64,000 nucleotides of DNA from Polaromonas sp. YR568. Lineage in GTDB: Bacteria; Pseudomonadota; Gammaproteobacteria; Burkholderiales; Burkholderiaceae_C. Positions 40,844 through 49,829 of this stretch are shown here, piece after piece. The notes under the pieces were generated by a model. That model was given only the letters and a program-made list of their open reading frames with translations. It was not told the origin of the DNA and ran no database searches. The first letter of the stretch is position 1. Each line of letters opens with the position of its first letter. The stretch lies in the NCBI RefSeq assembly GCF_900116715.1, contig NZ_FPBM01000004.1, positions 248,001-312,000 of the forward strand, read 5' to 3'. Position numbers and translations under genes: made by a program.

Positions 40844-41797
40844 GGCTGAAAACGCCTTGTCGGCGGCCCGCGCCACCGCCTGCCGCAGCCACATATGGGC
40901 GCTGCGCTGCTGCGAGCGGCGGTGCCACACCGCATCCACATGCACTGGCGACACATCAAAAGGCAAGGGCCGCAGCACCAGCTGATCGGCGATGCCGGTC
41001 ACGCGCACAAAGTGGCGCGGCAGCACTGTCAGCAAATTGGAATTGGCCACCACCCGGCCGGCGGTGAAAAACTGGTTCACCGTTAGCACCACCTGGCGTT
41101 CGCGCCCCAGTGAGGCCAGCGCCTCATCGACAAAACCAAAGGGCCGGCCCGAAAAACTCACCAGCATGTGGCGCGCGGCGCAAAAGCGGTTGAGTGAGAA
41201 AGGCCCCGTGGCCAGCGGGTGGTCTTTGCGCATCACACACACATATTCACCGTCATAGAGCCGCTGGTGCAGAAACGGCAGCGGCTCGCCGCTTTGCGCG
41301 TGCGCGGTCAGGTCGGCCAGCAGCGACGGAAAGTAGCCAACGGCCAGGTCGCAGGTTTCTTCGTCCAGCAGGCGCCGCGGGTCGCGGGTGGTGAGCGGCA
41401 GCACCCGCATCGACACGCCGGGCGCTTCCTGGTCCAGTGTTTCGACCAGGCCCGGCATGAGCTCGGCCGCGGTCGCATCGGCCATGGCCAGCACAAAGGT
41501 GCTGTTGGCCTTGCCGGGCTCGAATTCGTTGGGAATCAGCGACTCCTGCAGCTGCTGCAAGGCCTCGCGCACGGACGGCCAGATGGCGACGGCGCGCGGT
41601 GTGGGCGCCATGCCCTGGCCGCTGCGCTGTACGAGTTCATCGCCCAGGGTTTCGCGCAGCCGCCTGAGCGCATTGCTGACGGCCGGCTGCGTCAGCGACA
41701 GGTTGCGCGCCGCCCGCGTCAGGCTGCGCTCGGCCATCACCTCGTCGAAGACGCGGAGCAGGTTGAGGTCCAGCGTCCGGAAATTGAGGGGGTTCAA
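40841..41797 (-). CDS. LysR family transcriptional regulator
   Basis: A regulator of about 318 residues. The HTH domain is near the N-terminus (LNLLRVFDEVMAERSLTRAA, then LTQPAVSNALRRLRETLGDE), and the effector domain has FVLAMADATAAELMPGLVET and CDLAVGYFPSLLADLTAHAQ. The start is uncertain: no ATG precedes the HTH. TTG at 41797 gives a normal N-terminus; GTG at 41875 or TTG at 41878 would add about 27 residues. Convergent with the 57-residue gene and divergent from the 219-residue gene at 41989, with the AACCCTAG block in that spacer. It probably regulates one or both neighbours. Confidence 0.85.
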   Translation of the reverse strand: MNPLNFRTLDLNLLRVFDEVMAERSLTRAARNLSLTQPAVSNALRRLRETLGDELVQRSGQGMAPTPRAVAIWPSVREALQQLQESLIPNEFEPGKANSTFVLAMADATAAELMPGLVETLDQEAPGVSMRVLPLTTRDPRRLLDEETCDLAVGYFPSLLADLTAHAQSGEPLPFLHQRLYDGEYVCVMRKDHPLATGPFSLNRFCAARHMLVSFSGRPFGFVDEALASLGRERQVVLTVNQFFTAGRVVANSNLLTVLPRHFVRVTGIADQLVLRPLPFDVSPVHVDAVWHRRSQQRSAHMWLRQAVARAADKAFSA

Positions 41798-41988
41798 GGG
41801 TTTTGGCCGGGTTAAAGGAAGGGGCTCAGGACCGGAACGCGAGGCTGGAGCGTCCGAATGTGTCTGAATTATCACCAATATGAATGAATCTCATCATAAA
41901 TATAAAGTTGAGTAACATCAGTGATAACCCTAGTATACCCATACCCGCTGCAATTTTGGTTCAGCGGTGTTAACCCAAGGAATTCATC

Positions 41989-42648
41989 ATGACCAGCTTC
42001 GTCAATATCAAATACTCCACGCAGCACCCCGGCGTTGTCCGCGCTGAGTCGGCCTTTGGTGCCGTACGTCAGCTGGCGCATGCCGTCTCCGGCACCCGCG
42101 GCCTGGCCACGCTGCTCTTGTCCGCCATCGCCGCCGCCGTCATGGTTGTGGCCTACCAGGTCATGGACAGCGTGACCGAAGGCCACCTGCTGGTGATGTG
42201 GATCGGCGTCTGGGTTGTCGCTTTTGCTGTTCTGGCACTTTTCGCCGGCGCCGCGCGCAATGCAGCCGTCAGCCTCAAGACCGGCCTGGATGCCTGGTCG
42301 CGCAGCATGGCAGAAGCCCGCGCCGACCAGCGCCTGTGGCAAGCCGCCAGGAACGATCCCCGCGTGATGGCCGACCTGCAAATGGCCTTGCTGCGCGGAC
42401 AAGCTGAAGCCGAAGTCGCCGACGCTGCCGTGGCTGCCCCTGCCGGCGCCGCATCGGCTCCTGCCGGCCTGACGCAACGTGCCCTCCGTGTGGGCGGCGC
42501 TGAACTGCAGGCTTACCTGCAAAGCGCCAAGGCTGATGCGCAAGTTGCCGCACCTGCCGCTGTTGAAGCGGTTGCTGCCGGCCTGACACAGCGGGCTCGG
42601 CGTCTGGGCGGTGCTGAACTGCGCGCTTACCAACGCAACTACATCTAA
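41989..42648 (+). CDS. Membrane protein with duplicated C-terminal motif, unknown function
   Basis: A 219-residue protein with two transmembrane helices at about residues 39-59 (LATLLLSAIAAAVMVVAYQV) and 68-90 (LVMWIGVWVVAFAVLALFAG), then a soluble tail. The tail holds two copies of the unit AGLTQRA-x-R-x-GGAEL-x-AY, at about residues 159-176 and 197-214, joined by an Ala/Val-rich linker. I do not recognise a family. It is divergent from the LysR gene at 40841, and the spacer holds the AACCCTAG block. Two strong hairpins follow the stop, so it is monocistronic. Its closeness to the LysR gene suggests inducible expression. Confidence 0.78.
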   Translation: MTSFVNIKYSTQHPGVVRAESAFGAVRQLAHAVSGTRGLATLLLSAIAAAVMVVAYQVMDSVTEGHLLVMWIGVWVVAFAVLALFAGAARNAAVSLKTGLDAWSRSMAEARADQRLWQAARNDPRVMADLQMALLRGQAEAEVADAAVAAPAGAASAPAGLTQRALRVGGAELQAYLQSAKADAQVAAPAAVEAVAAGLTQRARRLGGAELRAYQRNYI

Positions 42649-42660
42649 GCGCCTGAGTGC

Positions 42661-42686
42661 TGGGCCGCTTCACCCGAAGCGGCCCA
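42661..42686 (+). terminator. First hairpin after the 219-residue protein gene
   Basis: TGGGCCGCTTC and GAAGCGGCCCA form an 11-pair stem with an ACCC loop, 13 bases past the stop at 42648. It lacks a T-run but is followed directly by the true terminator at 42688. Confidence 0.7.
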
Positions 42687-42687
42687 C

Positions 42688-42720
42688 AAAAAAAGCCACC
42701 GGATCCGGTGGCTTTTTTTT
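42688..42720 (+). terminator. Intrinsic terminator, bidirectional with pckA
   Basis: AGCCACCGG and CCGGTGGCT arms surround an AT centre and run on into a T-tract of eight on the right and A-tract of seven on the left. Because both flanks hold complementary runs, it works on both strands, ending the 41989 gene and the minus-strand pckA transcript, whose stop is at 42796. Confidence 0.92.
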
Positions 42721-42795
42721 GCCCTGAAGATGTCAGTCTCCAGGGATAGGGCGCCGCGCAGGTTGTGCGAAACGCCCCGTCGCATGGCGTGCCGG

Positions 42796-44688
42796 TCAGG
42801 CAGCCAGGCGGCGCTCGATGGCGGCTTTGGTCTCCTCCAGCTCTTTTGGCAGGTGGTGTTCGAGTTGCTTGAACAGTTCGGCGTGCAGCTCCAGCTCTTT
42901 TTGCCAGGCGGCTTTGTCGATGCTGGTCACGGTCTTGAACTGCTCGGCGCTGAAGTCCAGGCCGGTCCAGTTCATGTCTTCATAACGGGGGCTGACGCCG
43001 GTGATGTGTTCCACGCCCTGGCCCTTGCCTTCGATGCGGTCGATCATCCACTTCAGCACGCGCATGTTTTCGCCGTAACCGGGCCAGACGAACTTGCCGT
43101 CTTCGCCCTTGCGGAACCAGTTGGCGGTGAAGATCTTGGGCAGCTTGGCGCCCGAGGCCTCCAGCTTCTTGCCCACATTCAGCCAGTGCTGGAAGTAGTC
43201 GGCCATGTTGTAGCCGGCAAAAGCGATCATCGCAAACGGGTCGCGGCGCACCACACCGACCTGGCCGGTGATGGCGGCGGTGGTTTCGGAGCCCATGGTG
43301 GCAGCCATGTACACGCCTTCCACCCAGTTGCGGCCTTCGGTGATCAGCGGCACGGTGGTGGAGCGGCGGCCGCCGAAGATAAAGGCGTCGATCGGCACGC
43401 CGGCGGGGTCATTCCAGGTGGCGTCCAGCGCAGGGTTGTTGATGGCGGCGACGGTAAAGCGTGAATTGGGGTGGGCGGCCTTGGCGCCGGTTTCCTTGGC
43501 GATCTGCGGCGTCCAGTCCTTGCCCTGCCAGTCGATCAGGTGCGCCGGCAAAGCGTTGCCGGGAGCGTCCTGCTCCATGCCTTCCCACCAGACATCGCCA
43601 TCATCGGTCAGGCCGACGTTGGTGAAGATGACGTTCTTGTCCAGGCTGCGCAGGCAGTTGGGGTTGGTCAGCATGTTGGTGCCAGGCGCCACGCCGAAGT
43701 AACCTGCTTCGGGGTTGATGGCGTAGAGGCGGCCGTCCTTGCCGGGTTTGATCCAGGCGATGTCGTCGCCGATGGTGGTGACCTTCCAGCCTTCAAAACC
43801 GGCCGGCGGCACCAGCATCGAGAAATTGGTCTTGCCGCAGGCCGACGGGAAAGCCGCCGCCACGTGGTACTTCTTGCCTTCGGGCGAGGTCACGCCCAGG
43901 ATCAGCATGTGCTCGGCCAGCCAGCCCGGGCTGCCGGAGCCGTCTTGCGAGGCGGCGCGCCCCATGTTGGAGGCGATGCGCAGCGCAAAGCATTTTTTGC
44001 CGAGCAAGGCGTTGCCGCCGTAGCCAGAGCCATAAGACCAGATCTCGCGCGTTTCGGGGTAATGCACGATGTACTTGGTCTTGTTGCAAGGCCACTTCAC
44101 GTCTTTCTGGCCTTCGGCCAGCGGTGCGCCCACGGTGTGCACGCAGGGAACGAACTCGCCGTCGACGCCGAGCACGTCAAACACGGCCTTGCCCATGCGG
44201 GTCATGATCTTCATGTTGACGCCCACATACGGGCTGTCAGACAGCTCAATGCCGATGTGCGCGATGGGCGAGCCGAGCGGGCCCATGCTGAAAGGCACCA
44301 CATACATGGTGCGGCCCTTCATGCAGCCGTCAAACAGGGGTTGCAGCGTGGCGCGCATTTCGGCGGGCGCCATCCAGTTGTTGGTCGGGCCGGCGTCTTC
44401 CTTTTTGGCCGAGCAGATGAAGGTGCGGTCTTCCACACGCGCCACATCGGTGGGGTCGGAGCAGGCCAGGAAGCTGTTCGGGCGCTTGGCTTCGTTGAGC
44501 TTTTTGAAGGTGCCGGCGTCAACCAGCTGCTGGCACAGGCGCTGGTATTCGGCATCGCTGCCGTCGCACCAGTAAACGTTGTCGGGCTTGCACAGGGCCA
44601 CCATGTCGGCGACCCAGGCGATCAGCTTGGCATGTTTGACGTAACTGGGCGTATTGAGGTTCAGCCCTTGCATCGCGGGGTGGTTCAT
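42796..44688 (-). CDS. pckA: Phosphoenolpyruvate carboxykinase, GTP-dependent
   Basis: A 630-residue cytoplasmic PEP carboxykinase of the GTP class. It converts oxaloacetate and GTP to PEP, CO2 and GDP, the first step of gluconeogenesis. Landmarks are [12 protein letters not shown] near the N-terminus, [13 protein letters not shown] with the P-loop and reactive cysteine near residue 280, and [20 protein letters not shown] near the end. The ATG at 44688 is chosen (ribosome site GGAG eight bases before); a GTG 70 codons upstream opens the same frame but encodes an Ala/Arg-rich leader without family similarity. The long upstream region carries a predicted promoter near 44917 and palindromes. Confidence 0.93.
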   Translation of the reverse strand: MNHPAMQGLNLNTPSYVKHAKLIAWVADMVALCKPDNVYWCDGSDAEYQRLCQQLVDAGTFKKLNEAKRPNSFLACSDPTDVARVEDRTFICSAKKEDAGPTNNWMAPAEMRATLQPLFDGCMKGRTMYVVPFSMGPLGSPIAHIGIELSDSPYVGVNMKIMTRMGKAVFDVLGVDGEFVPCVHTVGAPLAEGQKDVKWPCNKTKYIVHYPETREIWSYGSGYGGNALLGKKCFALRIASNMGRAASQDGSGSPGWLAEHMLILGVTSPEGKKYHVAAAFPSACGKTNFSMLVPPAGFEGWKVTTIGDDIAWIKPGKDGRLYAINPEAGYFGVAPGTNMLTNPNCLRSLDKNVIFTNVGLTDDGDVWWEGMEQDAPGNALPAHLIDWQGKDWTPQIAKETGAKAAHPNSRFTVAAINNPALDATWNDPAGVPIDAFIFGGRRSTTVPLITEGRNWVEGVYMAATMGSETTAAITGQVGVVRRDPFAMIAFAGYNMADYFQHWLNVGKKLEASGAKLPKIFTANWFRKGEDGKFVWPGYGENMRVLKWMIDRIEGKGQGVEHITGVSPRYEDMNWTGLDFSAEQFKTVTSIDKAAWQKELELHAELFKQLEHHLPKELEETKAAIERRLAA

Positions 44689-45137
44689 CGAAAAAACTCC
44701 AAAGTTAAAAAGCGTTATTTCGGAAAACGTCGCGCGGCAACCTGGCGGTTGTGACACTGAGACGTTTGCCGGAATAAGGCTAAAAAGCTTCTTTTGCGCA
44801 ACAAACAAGTCCCGGTCGGCGGGCGGTGCCGCAGCGGCGAAAGCGCTGCGGCGCAGTGACAAAAAAGCGGCTCTTTGCGCTGCTTTTTCACCTTCCACGG
44901 GTCGGCCAGAGAATTCATTTTAAGAAGATCGGGCGTGGTTACCTTGGAGTTACAGGCAAAAGTTATGCATAACCGGCATAGGGTTATGCATATGCAATGC
45001 GGGGGTTCCGGCAGTCGTGACATCGGCGTGACTAATGCCGCGATGGGGCGTTTTGGCCGCAGTTTTACGGCTGTTTGCGATGAATCCGCTGAAGAGGAGG
45101 GGAAGAAGCGAGGGAAGCGGGCCAGAGAGGCCCGGAA
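44689..45137. other. Long leader and control region of pckA, no gene
   Basis: About 450 bases without a convincing gene. On the minus strand, TTAAAAT (44917-44923) is a candidate -10 with transcription starting near 44910, giving a leader of about 220 bases that contains a strong hairpin (GCCGCAGCG and CGCTGCGGC arms, 44828-44852). The palindromes at 44962-44992 lie upstream of that promoter. The short reading frames found here lack codon character. Confidence 0.6.
44962..44992. promoter_or_regulatory. Palindromic operator candidates upstream of pckA
   Basis: A perfect 12-base palindrome GTTATGCATAAC (44962-44973) is followed ten bases later by GTTATGCATA (44983-44992). The pair lies about 40-80 bases upstream of the predicted pckA start of transcription, a position suited to an activator or a carbon-source repressor. 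The regulator is not identified in the window. Confidence 0.5.
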
Positions 45138-45164
45138 ACAAAAAAGCCCGCAAGGCGCGGGCTT
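45138..45164 (-). terminator. Intrinsic terminator of the 54-residue protein gene
   Basis: On the minus strand AAGCCCGC and GCGGGCTT pair around a five-base loop and run into TTTTTTGTTT. It lies 21 bases beyond the stop of the small gene at 45185, so that gene has its own transcript end. Confidence 0.85.
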
Positions 45165-45184
45165 CTGGGGGAAGTGGTTTGCTT

Positions 45185-45349
45185 TTAAGCCATGTAAATG
45201 GCGATAAAGGCCAGCAGGAACATCAGCACGCCGCCAACCACAGGCAGAACAATGGGGATCAATGGAACGATCGCATCGACGGCTTCCTGCTCCTGGGCGG
45301 GGGTGGCACTGTCGTGGGCGGCATTGGTGGTGTGGTTTTGACTGGACAT
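45185..45349 (-). CDS. Small single-pass membrane protein, 54 residues
   Basis: A 54-residue protein MSSQNHTTNAAHDSATPAQE with an acidic, Ser/Thr/Ala-rich N-terminal half and a C-terminal helix VPLIPIVLPVVGGVLMFLLA (about residues 28-52) ending YMA. This is a tail-anchored or short stress-type peptide. A ribosome site (AGGA) lies ahead of the ATG. An intrinsic terminator 21 bases past the stop and its isolation from neighbours support a real gene. No family is recognised. It lies between the pckA control region and the lipoprotein gene at 45497, on the minus strand. Confidence 0.75.
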   Translation of the reverse strand: MSSQNHTTNAAHDSATPAQEQEAVDAIVPLIPIVLPVVGGVLMFLLAFIAIYMA

Positions 45350-45496
45350 GGGGTTGATTCCTGAAATGCTTGAAAGTCTGGGCAGATTTTACCCGCATGA
45401 AGATGGTTACATGAAGAACCGGCCGACAAAGATGCCGCACGCCTGGTTTGCGCTACCCTTTGACATCTTTGCCATGCCTGTTTTTGGAAGGAATGC

Positions 45497-45979
45497 ATGA
45501 AATCCCCAGCCTCTTCGCTGCCCTGGAGCCGCCTCTTTTCAGCCGGCGCTGCCTTGTCCGCTTTGGCTTTGTTGTCAGCCTGCGCTACCGGCGGCCCCAA
45601 CAGCGCCTCGGCCCGGCCGGTGCTGTATCCCAACGCCACGCTTAACCGCGTAGGCGACGCGCAAGGCCAGGCCGAAGCCAATGCCTGCATGTCGCGTGCC
45701 TCGGCCGCCGGGCTCAGCCCGTCTCAAAGCGGCAACGAAGTCGGCCGGCGTGCCGGTGAGGGCGCGGCCGTCGGAGGCGTCGCCTCGGCGGTTGGTGCGT
45801 TGATCACCGGGCGCGGCGGCGAGGGCGTGTTGCGCGCCGGGGCCGCGGGCGCTGCCGTGGGCGGCTCCGCAGGCGCGGTGTCAGGCGCATTTCACAACGA
45901 TAAACCCAACAGCGTCTACCGCAGCTTCGTGCAGCGTTGCCTCAGCGAGCGCGGCTTTGAAGTGATTGGCTGGAACTAG
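45497..45979 (+). CDS. Glycine-zipper lipoprotein
   Basis: A 160-residue exported lipoprotein. The signal peptide and lipobox are SAGAALSALALLSAC with the modified cysteine near residue 29. The central part is a glycine zipper (GRRAGEGAAVGGVASAVGAL, GVLRAGAAGAAVGGSAGAVS) of the kind that inserts in membranes. The C-terminal VYRSFVQRCLSERGFEVIGW is conserved-looking and carries a cysteine. A ribosome site (GGAAGGA) precedes the ATG at 45497. Outer-membrane SlyB-like proteins with this layout are stress-related; the role here is inferred only from the fold. Confidence 0.85.
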   Translation: MKSPASSLPWSRLFSAGAALSALALLSACATGGPNSASARPVLYPNATLNRVGDAQGQAEANACMSRASAAGLSPSQSGNEVGRRAGEGAAVGGVASAVGALITGRGGEGVLRAGAAGAAVGGSAGAVSGAFHNDKPNSVYRSFVQRCLSERGFEVIGWN

Positions 45980-45999
45980 GGCCCAGCCATCCGGCACGC

Positions 46000-47202
46000 T
46001 CAGTGCTGCTCTGACGCCTCAAAGCCCGCAGCGTTGAGCGCATCCAGCACCTGCTGGATATGGTCGCGCCCGCGCGTCTGGATCACCAGCTCGATCTCCA
46101 CGTTCTGCGCCGAGAGCATGGTGAACGCACGCTGGTGATGCACTTCGTCGATATTGGCCCCGGCATCGGCCACAGTCGCGGTGATCTTGGCCAGTGAGCC
46201 GGGGATGTCGCGCACGCTGACCTTGATGCGCGCCAGGCGCCCGGCGCGCACCATGCCGCGCTCGATGATGGCCGCCAGCAGCAGCGGGTCGATATTGCCG
46301 CCGCACAACACCAGGCCGACTTTTTTGCCGGCAAAACGCTCCGGGTATTTGAGCAGCGCTGCCAGCCCGGCCGCGCCGGCGCCTTCGACCAGGGTTTTCT
46401 CGATCTCAAGCAGCATGACCATGGCTTGCTCGATGTCGCCCTCGTCCACCAGCACCAGGTCGTCCACCAGCTTGGCGATGATGGCCTGCGGGATCAGGCC
46501 GGGTGTTCCCACCGCAATGCCTTCGGCGATGGTGCTGCTGCCCTGCGGGTGTTTGGTGCCCTTGATGGCGTTGACCATGCCGGGGAAGCGGGAGGTCTGC
46601 ACGCCGATGATTTCAATGCCGGGCTTGATGGCCTTGGCCGCGGTGGCCGTCCCCGCGATCAGGCCGCCGCCGCCCACGGCGATGACCAGCGTGTCCAGGC
46701 TGGGCACGGCATGCAACATTTCCAGCCCCACCGTGCCCTGGCCCGCGACGATGGCTTCGTCGTCATAGGGATGCACAAAGACCAGGCCTTCCTGCTCGGC
46801 CAGCTTCAGGGCGTGCGAGCGGGACTCGTCCAGCGAGTCGCCATGCAGCACGACCTCGGCGCCAAAGCCCCGGGTGCGCTCAATCTTCACGCCCGGGGTG
46901 AAGCGCGGCATCACAATCACAGCCCGGATGCCCAGCCGCTGCGCATGGTAGGCCACGCCCTGGGCGTGGTTGCCGGCGCTCATCGCGATCACGCCGCGGC
47001 GCCGTTCGTCGGCTGAAAGCTGGGCGAGTTTGTTACAAGCGCCGCGCTCCTTGAAGGAGGCGGTGTATTGCAAGTTCTCGAACTTCAGGTAAATCTGGGC
47101 GCCTGTGAGCTGCGACAGGGTTTTGGATTCCACACAGGGTGTGTCCAGCAAATGGCCCTGCAGGCGCTGGGCGGCTTGTTCGATATCGTTGAGACTGAGC
47201 AT
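46000..47202 (-). CDS. ilvA: Threonine ammonia-lyase (threonine dehydratase)
   Basis: A 400-residue PLP enzyme converting threonine to 2-oxobutyrate and ammonia. The PLP lysine is in TASFKERGACNKL (near residue 51), the phosphate-binding site is GGGGLIAGTATAAK and SAGNHAQGVAYHAQ is present. A C-terminal ACT-like domain (about 320-400, with IKVSVRDIPGSLAKITATVA) suits allosteric control. With only one ACT domain and about 400 residues, it is a TdcB/IlvA-type enzyme that could serve either isoleucine synthesis or catabolism. The ATG at 47202 is chosen because GAGGA precedes it. Divergent from the AAA+ gene at 47466. Confidence 0.92.
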   Translation of the reverse strand: MLSLNDIEQAAQRLQGHLLDTPCVESKTLSQLTGAQIYLKFENLQYTASFKERGACNKLAQLSADERRRGVIAMSAGNHAQGVAYHAQRLGIRAVIVMPRFTPGVKIERTRGFGAEVVLHGDSLDESRSHALKLAEQEGLVFVHPYDDEAIVAGQGTVGLEMLHAVPSLDTLVIAVGGGGLIAGTATAAKAIKPGIEIIGVQTSRFPGMVNAIKGTKHPQGSSTIAEGIAVGTPGLIPQAIIAKLVDDLVLVDEGDIEQAMVMLLEIEKTLVEGAGAAGLAALLKYPERFAGKKVGLVLCGGNIDPLLLAAIIERGMVRAGRLARIKVSVRDIPGSLAKITATVADAGANIDEVHHQRAFTMLSAQNVEIELVIQTRGRDHIQQVLDALNAAGFEASEQH

Positions 47203-47465
47203 GAGATTCCTCTGGGGCGAATACGGAGATTGTGCCGGGTCAATTTTGCGTGCCTTCGGGCTTGATTCTGTGGCGCATTTCACACGGCCGTGTTCAAGTA
47301 GTGTCTTCCATGATGCTTCAAGCTGCGTTATGGTGGAGTCTCATTGAACCAGACGGCGTCTTCATTGCTCATAGCTACTATGAAACACACAGAAGGCCGG
47401 GCAAGGTCAAGCGAGGTCTACAGGCATGTCAACCAGCGGTGCAGGTGCACAAGGGAGGTTTGTCC

Positions 47466-49829
47466 ATGAGCAAGCGTTCCGTTAGCGAGCAGCAGTCGCT
47501 GCTGTCCCCCGGGCTGAAAGAAGCCCCGGTGCTGGACCTGATGTGCTCGCACTTCGTGCTGACGCTGGCCGCCAGGCAAGGCGCCAAGTTCAATGTACGG
47601 CGCGACCTCAACAGCCTGCTGTCACTCTCGGGCCGGCACCTGGTCTGGCCCCTGCCTGCATTGCAGCGCCTGCGTGAGTTTTTGGGGCGCCGCTGCAAAG
47701 ACAACGAATTCTGGCGCGGCCATGAAAGCCTGACCGACGCCGAGTTCATGGCGCGCCACGGCGCCTGGCGCGGCCCCTACGAAGAAGGCACGCTGTTCTT
47801 CTACCTCGACGAACATGCCAAAGACCAGCCCAAGGATTTGCTGTCGGTGCTGGCCGCCACCGGTGAGTGGCTCACACATGCGCTCAAGAAACAATCCACG
47901 CTGGTCGAAAAAAACATAGACGCGCTCGCCAACCTGTTGCAACTGAACCGGGCGGAGCGCGCGCTGCTGCTTTACGGCACGCTGGCGCGCTACCAGCGCG
48001 ACCTGCGCTCCCTGCTGGTGGAGTTCAAGGTCAACAACGCGCCCGAGGCCTATGCGGCTATTGCCGATGTCGCAGGCGTCAAGGCACCCGAGGTTGCCGA
48101 AGCGCTGCGCGCCGGCTCGCGCCTGGAGCGCATCGGCATGGTCGAGAACCTGATCTCCGAACACAACATCACCGACCTTGCCGACCTGATGAAGGTCAGC
48201 GAGAAGTTGCCGCCCGTGCTGATGCGCGAATACCGCGACCAGAACGAACTCATGGCCGTCTTCACCCGGCCCGCCGCGCACAGCAGCCTGGGTCTGGCCG
48301 ACTTCGCCTTTGTGCAGGAGGATGCGGAGGTGCTGGTGTCTCTGTTGCGCAATGCCGTGGCCAGCAAAGAGCAGGGCGTCAACGTGCTGCTCTACGGCCC
48401 GCCCGGCACCGGCAAGACCGAGCTGGCCAAGGTTGTCTCGCAGGCTGCGGGGCTGGACTTGTTTGAAGTCGAATACGCCGACCGTGACGGCAATTCCCTG
48501 AGCGGGCGCGACCGCTACCGTTCGCTGCAGATCGCCCAGGTGTTCCTCAAAGGCAGCACGCATTCGGCCCTGCTGTTTGATGAAGTGGAAGATGTGTTTC
48601 CGCCCATTTCCAGCGAAGCCGCGCAATTGATGGCGCGCTCCGAGCAACTGCCGGTGCCGGCCAGCGGCTCGGTCAGCGGCAAGGCCTGGGTCAACCAGAT
48701 CCTGGAATCGAACACCGTGCCCACGCTCTGGGTCACCAACCGCATCGAGCAGATCGACCCGGCCTTTCGCCGCCGTTTTGCCTATCACCTTGAACTGAGG
48801 TCCCCGCCGCCCGGCGCGCGCGAGGGCGTGGTCCGCAAGACACTGGAGGGCGTGCAGGTGAGCGATGCGTTTGTGGCCAAGCTCACAGCGCGCAAGGGCC
48901 TCACGCCCGCGCAGATACGCACGGCAGTGCGCTTTGCCCGGCTGGCCAGCGCGCCTGAAGACAAGATGGATGTGCAGATAGACGCCGAAGGCATGAAAAC
49001 CATCCTCGCCGGCGGCAGGCCGCTGCTGATGGAGTCGTTGATCGAGCGGCAGCTCAAGAACGCCGATGTCGCGCTGGGCAACAAATCAGAAACAGCGGGC
49101 CGGCGCAGTGTCACGACTTACGACCTGTCCATGCTCAATGTCGAGTCGCGGTTTGAAGTGCCGCGCATCGTCGAGGCGCTCAAGAGCCGCGGCCACGGCA
49201 GCCTGTGTTTTTACGGCCCGCCGGGCACCGGCAAGACGGCGCTGGCCGAGCACATCGCCAAATCGCTGGACCAGCCCCTCATCATCAAGCAGGCCAGCGA
49301 CCTGATGAGCAAGTATGTCGGCGAGACCGAGCAGAACATGGCCGCCATGTTCCGCGAGGCCCAAGCCGAGAAAGCCGTGCTGCTGCTGGACGAAGCCGAC
49401 AGCTTTTTGCAGGACAGGCGCGGCGCCCAGCGCACCTACGAGGTGACCGAAGTGAACGAAATGCTGCAGGGCATGGAGCGCCACAACGGCATCTTTATCT
49501 GCACCACCAACCTGCTTGAAAGCCTGGACCAGGCGGCGCTTCGGCGCTTCACCTTCAAGATCAAATTCATGCCCCTGACCCGGGAGCAGCGCGAGACCAT
49601 GTTTGCGGTCGAGGCCCTGGCCGGGGATGCCAGCCTGCTGACCGGCGCCATCCGCGAGAGGCTGGGCAAGCTGACGCAGCTGTGCCCCGGCGACTTTGCG
49701 GCGGTCAAACGCCAGGTTGATATCCTGGCGGCGGAGTTTTCGGCGGAAGAATTCCTGTCGCAGCTGGAAGCCGAGCACCGCATCAAGCCCGAAGTGCGTG
49801 AAGGCCGCAACATGGGTTTCCTGCAGTAG
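47466..49829 (+). CDS. Tandem AAA+ ATPase with long N-terminal domain, unknown role
   Basis: A 787-residue protein with two complete AAA+ modules. Domain 1 has Walker A GPPGTGKTE (Lys317) and Walker B LLFDEVED (Asp372). Domain 2 has GPPGTGKTA (Lys590) and LLLDEADSF (Asp642), with sensor-1-like CTTN and RRF arginine candidates. The N-terminal 300 residues (NVRRDLNSLLSLSGRHLVWP) are mainly helical and unfamiliar. The ATG at 47466 is chosen over an upstream open frame as GGGAGG is six bases ahead. It lacks the p97/NSF N-domain, and no CoxE/MoxR, protease or Sec-type partner is adjacent, so the client is unknown. The operon appears to be this gene alone. Confidence 0.85.
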   Translation: MSKRSVSEQQSLLSPGLKEAPVLDLMCSHFVLTLAARQGAKFNVRRDLNSLLSLSGRHLVWPLPALQRLREFLGRRCKDNEFWRGHESLTDAEFMARHGAWRGPYEEGTLFFYLDEHAKDQPKDLLSVLAATGEWLTHALKKQSTLVEKNIDALANLLQLNRAERALLLYGTLARYQRDLRSLLVEFKVNNAPEAYAAIADVAGVKAPEVAEALRAGSRLERIGMVENLISEHNITDLADLMKVSEKLPPVLMREYRDQNELMAVFTRPAAHSSLGLADFAFVQEDAEVLVSLLRNAVASKEQGVNVLLYGPPGTGKTELAKVVSQAAGLDLFEVEYADRDGNSLSGRDRYRSLQIAQVFLKGSTHSALLFDEVEDVFPPISSEAAQLMARSEQLPVPASGSVSGKAWVNQILESNTVPTLWVTNRIEQIDPAFRRRFAYHLELRSPPPGAREGVVRKTLEGVQVSDAFVAKLTARKGLTPAQIRTAVRFARLASAPEDKMDVQIDAEGMKTILAGGRPLLMESLIERQLKNADVALGNKSETAGRRSVTTYDLSMLNVESRFEVPRIVEALKSRGHGSLCFYGPPGTGKTALAEHIAKSLDQPLIIKQASDLMSKYVGETEQNMAAMFREAQAEKAVLLLDEADSFLQDRRGAQRTYEVTEVNEMLQGMERHNGIFICTTNLLESLDQAALRRFTFKIKFMPLTREQRETMFAVEALAGDASLLTGAIRERLGKLTQLCPGDFAAVKRQVDILAAEFSAEEFLSQLEAEHRIKPEVREGRNMGFLQ

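Noticed and set aside
44689..44898. 70-residue N-terminal extension of pckA
   Set aside because: Open frame only; no family similarity, and ATG 44688 has a ribosome site. The stretch is better read as leader.
47371..47400. Fourth copy of the dispersed repeat upstream of the AAA+ gene
   Set aside because: Only about 15 bases resemble the repeat and the GC-rich half is missing; mentioned but not called as a feature.
47466..49829. AAA+ protein as part of an anti-phage or secretion system
   Set aside because: No nuclease, protease, toxin or secretion gene is adjacent; neighbours are metabolic. Kept as an open-function ATPase instead.
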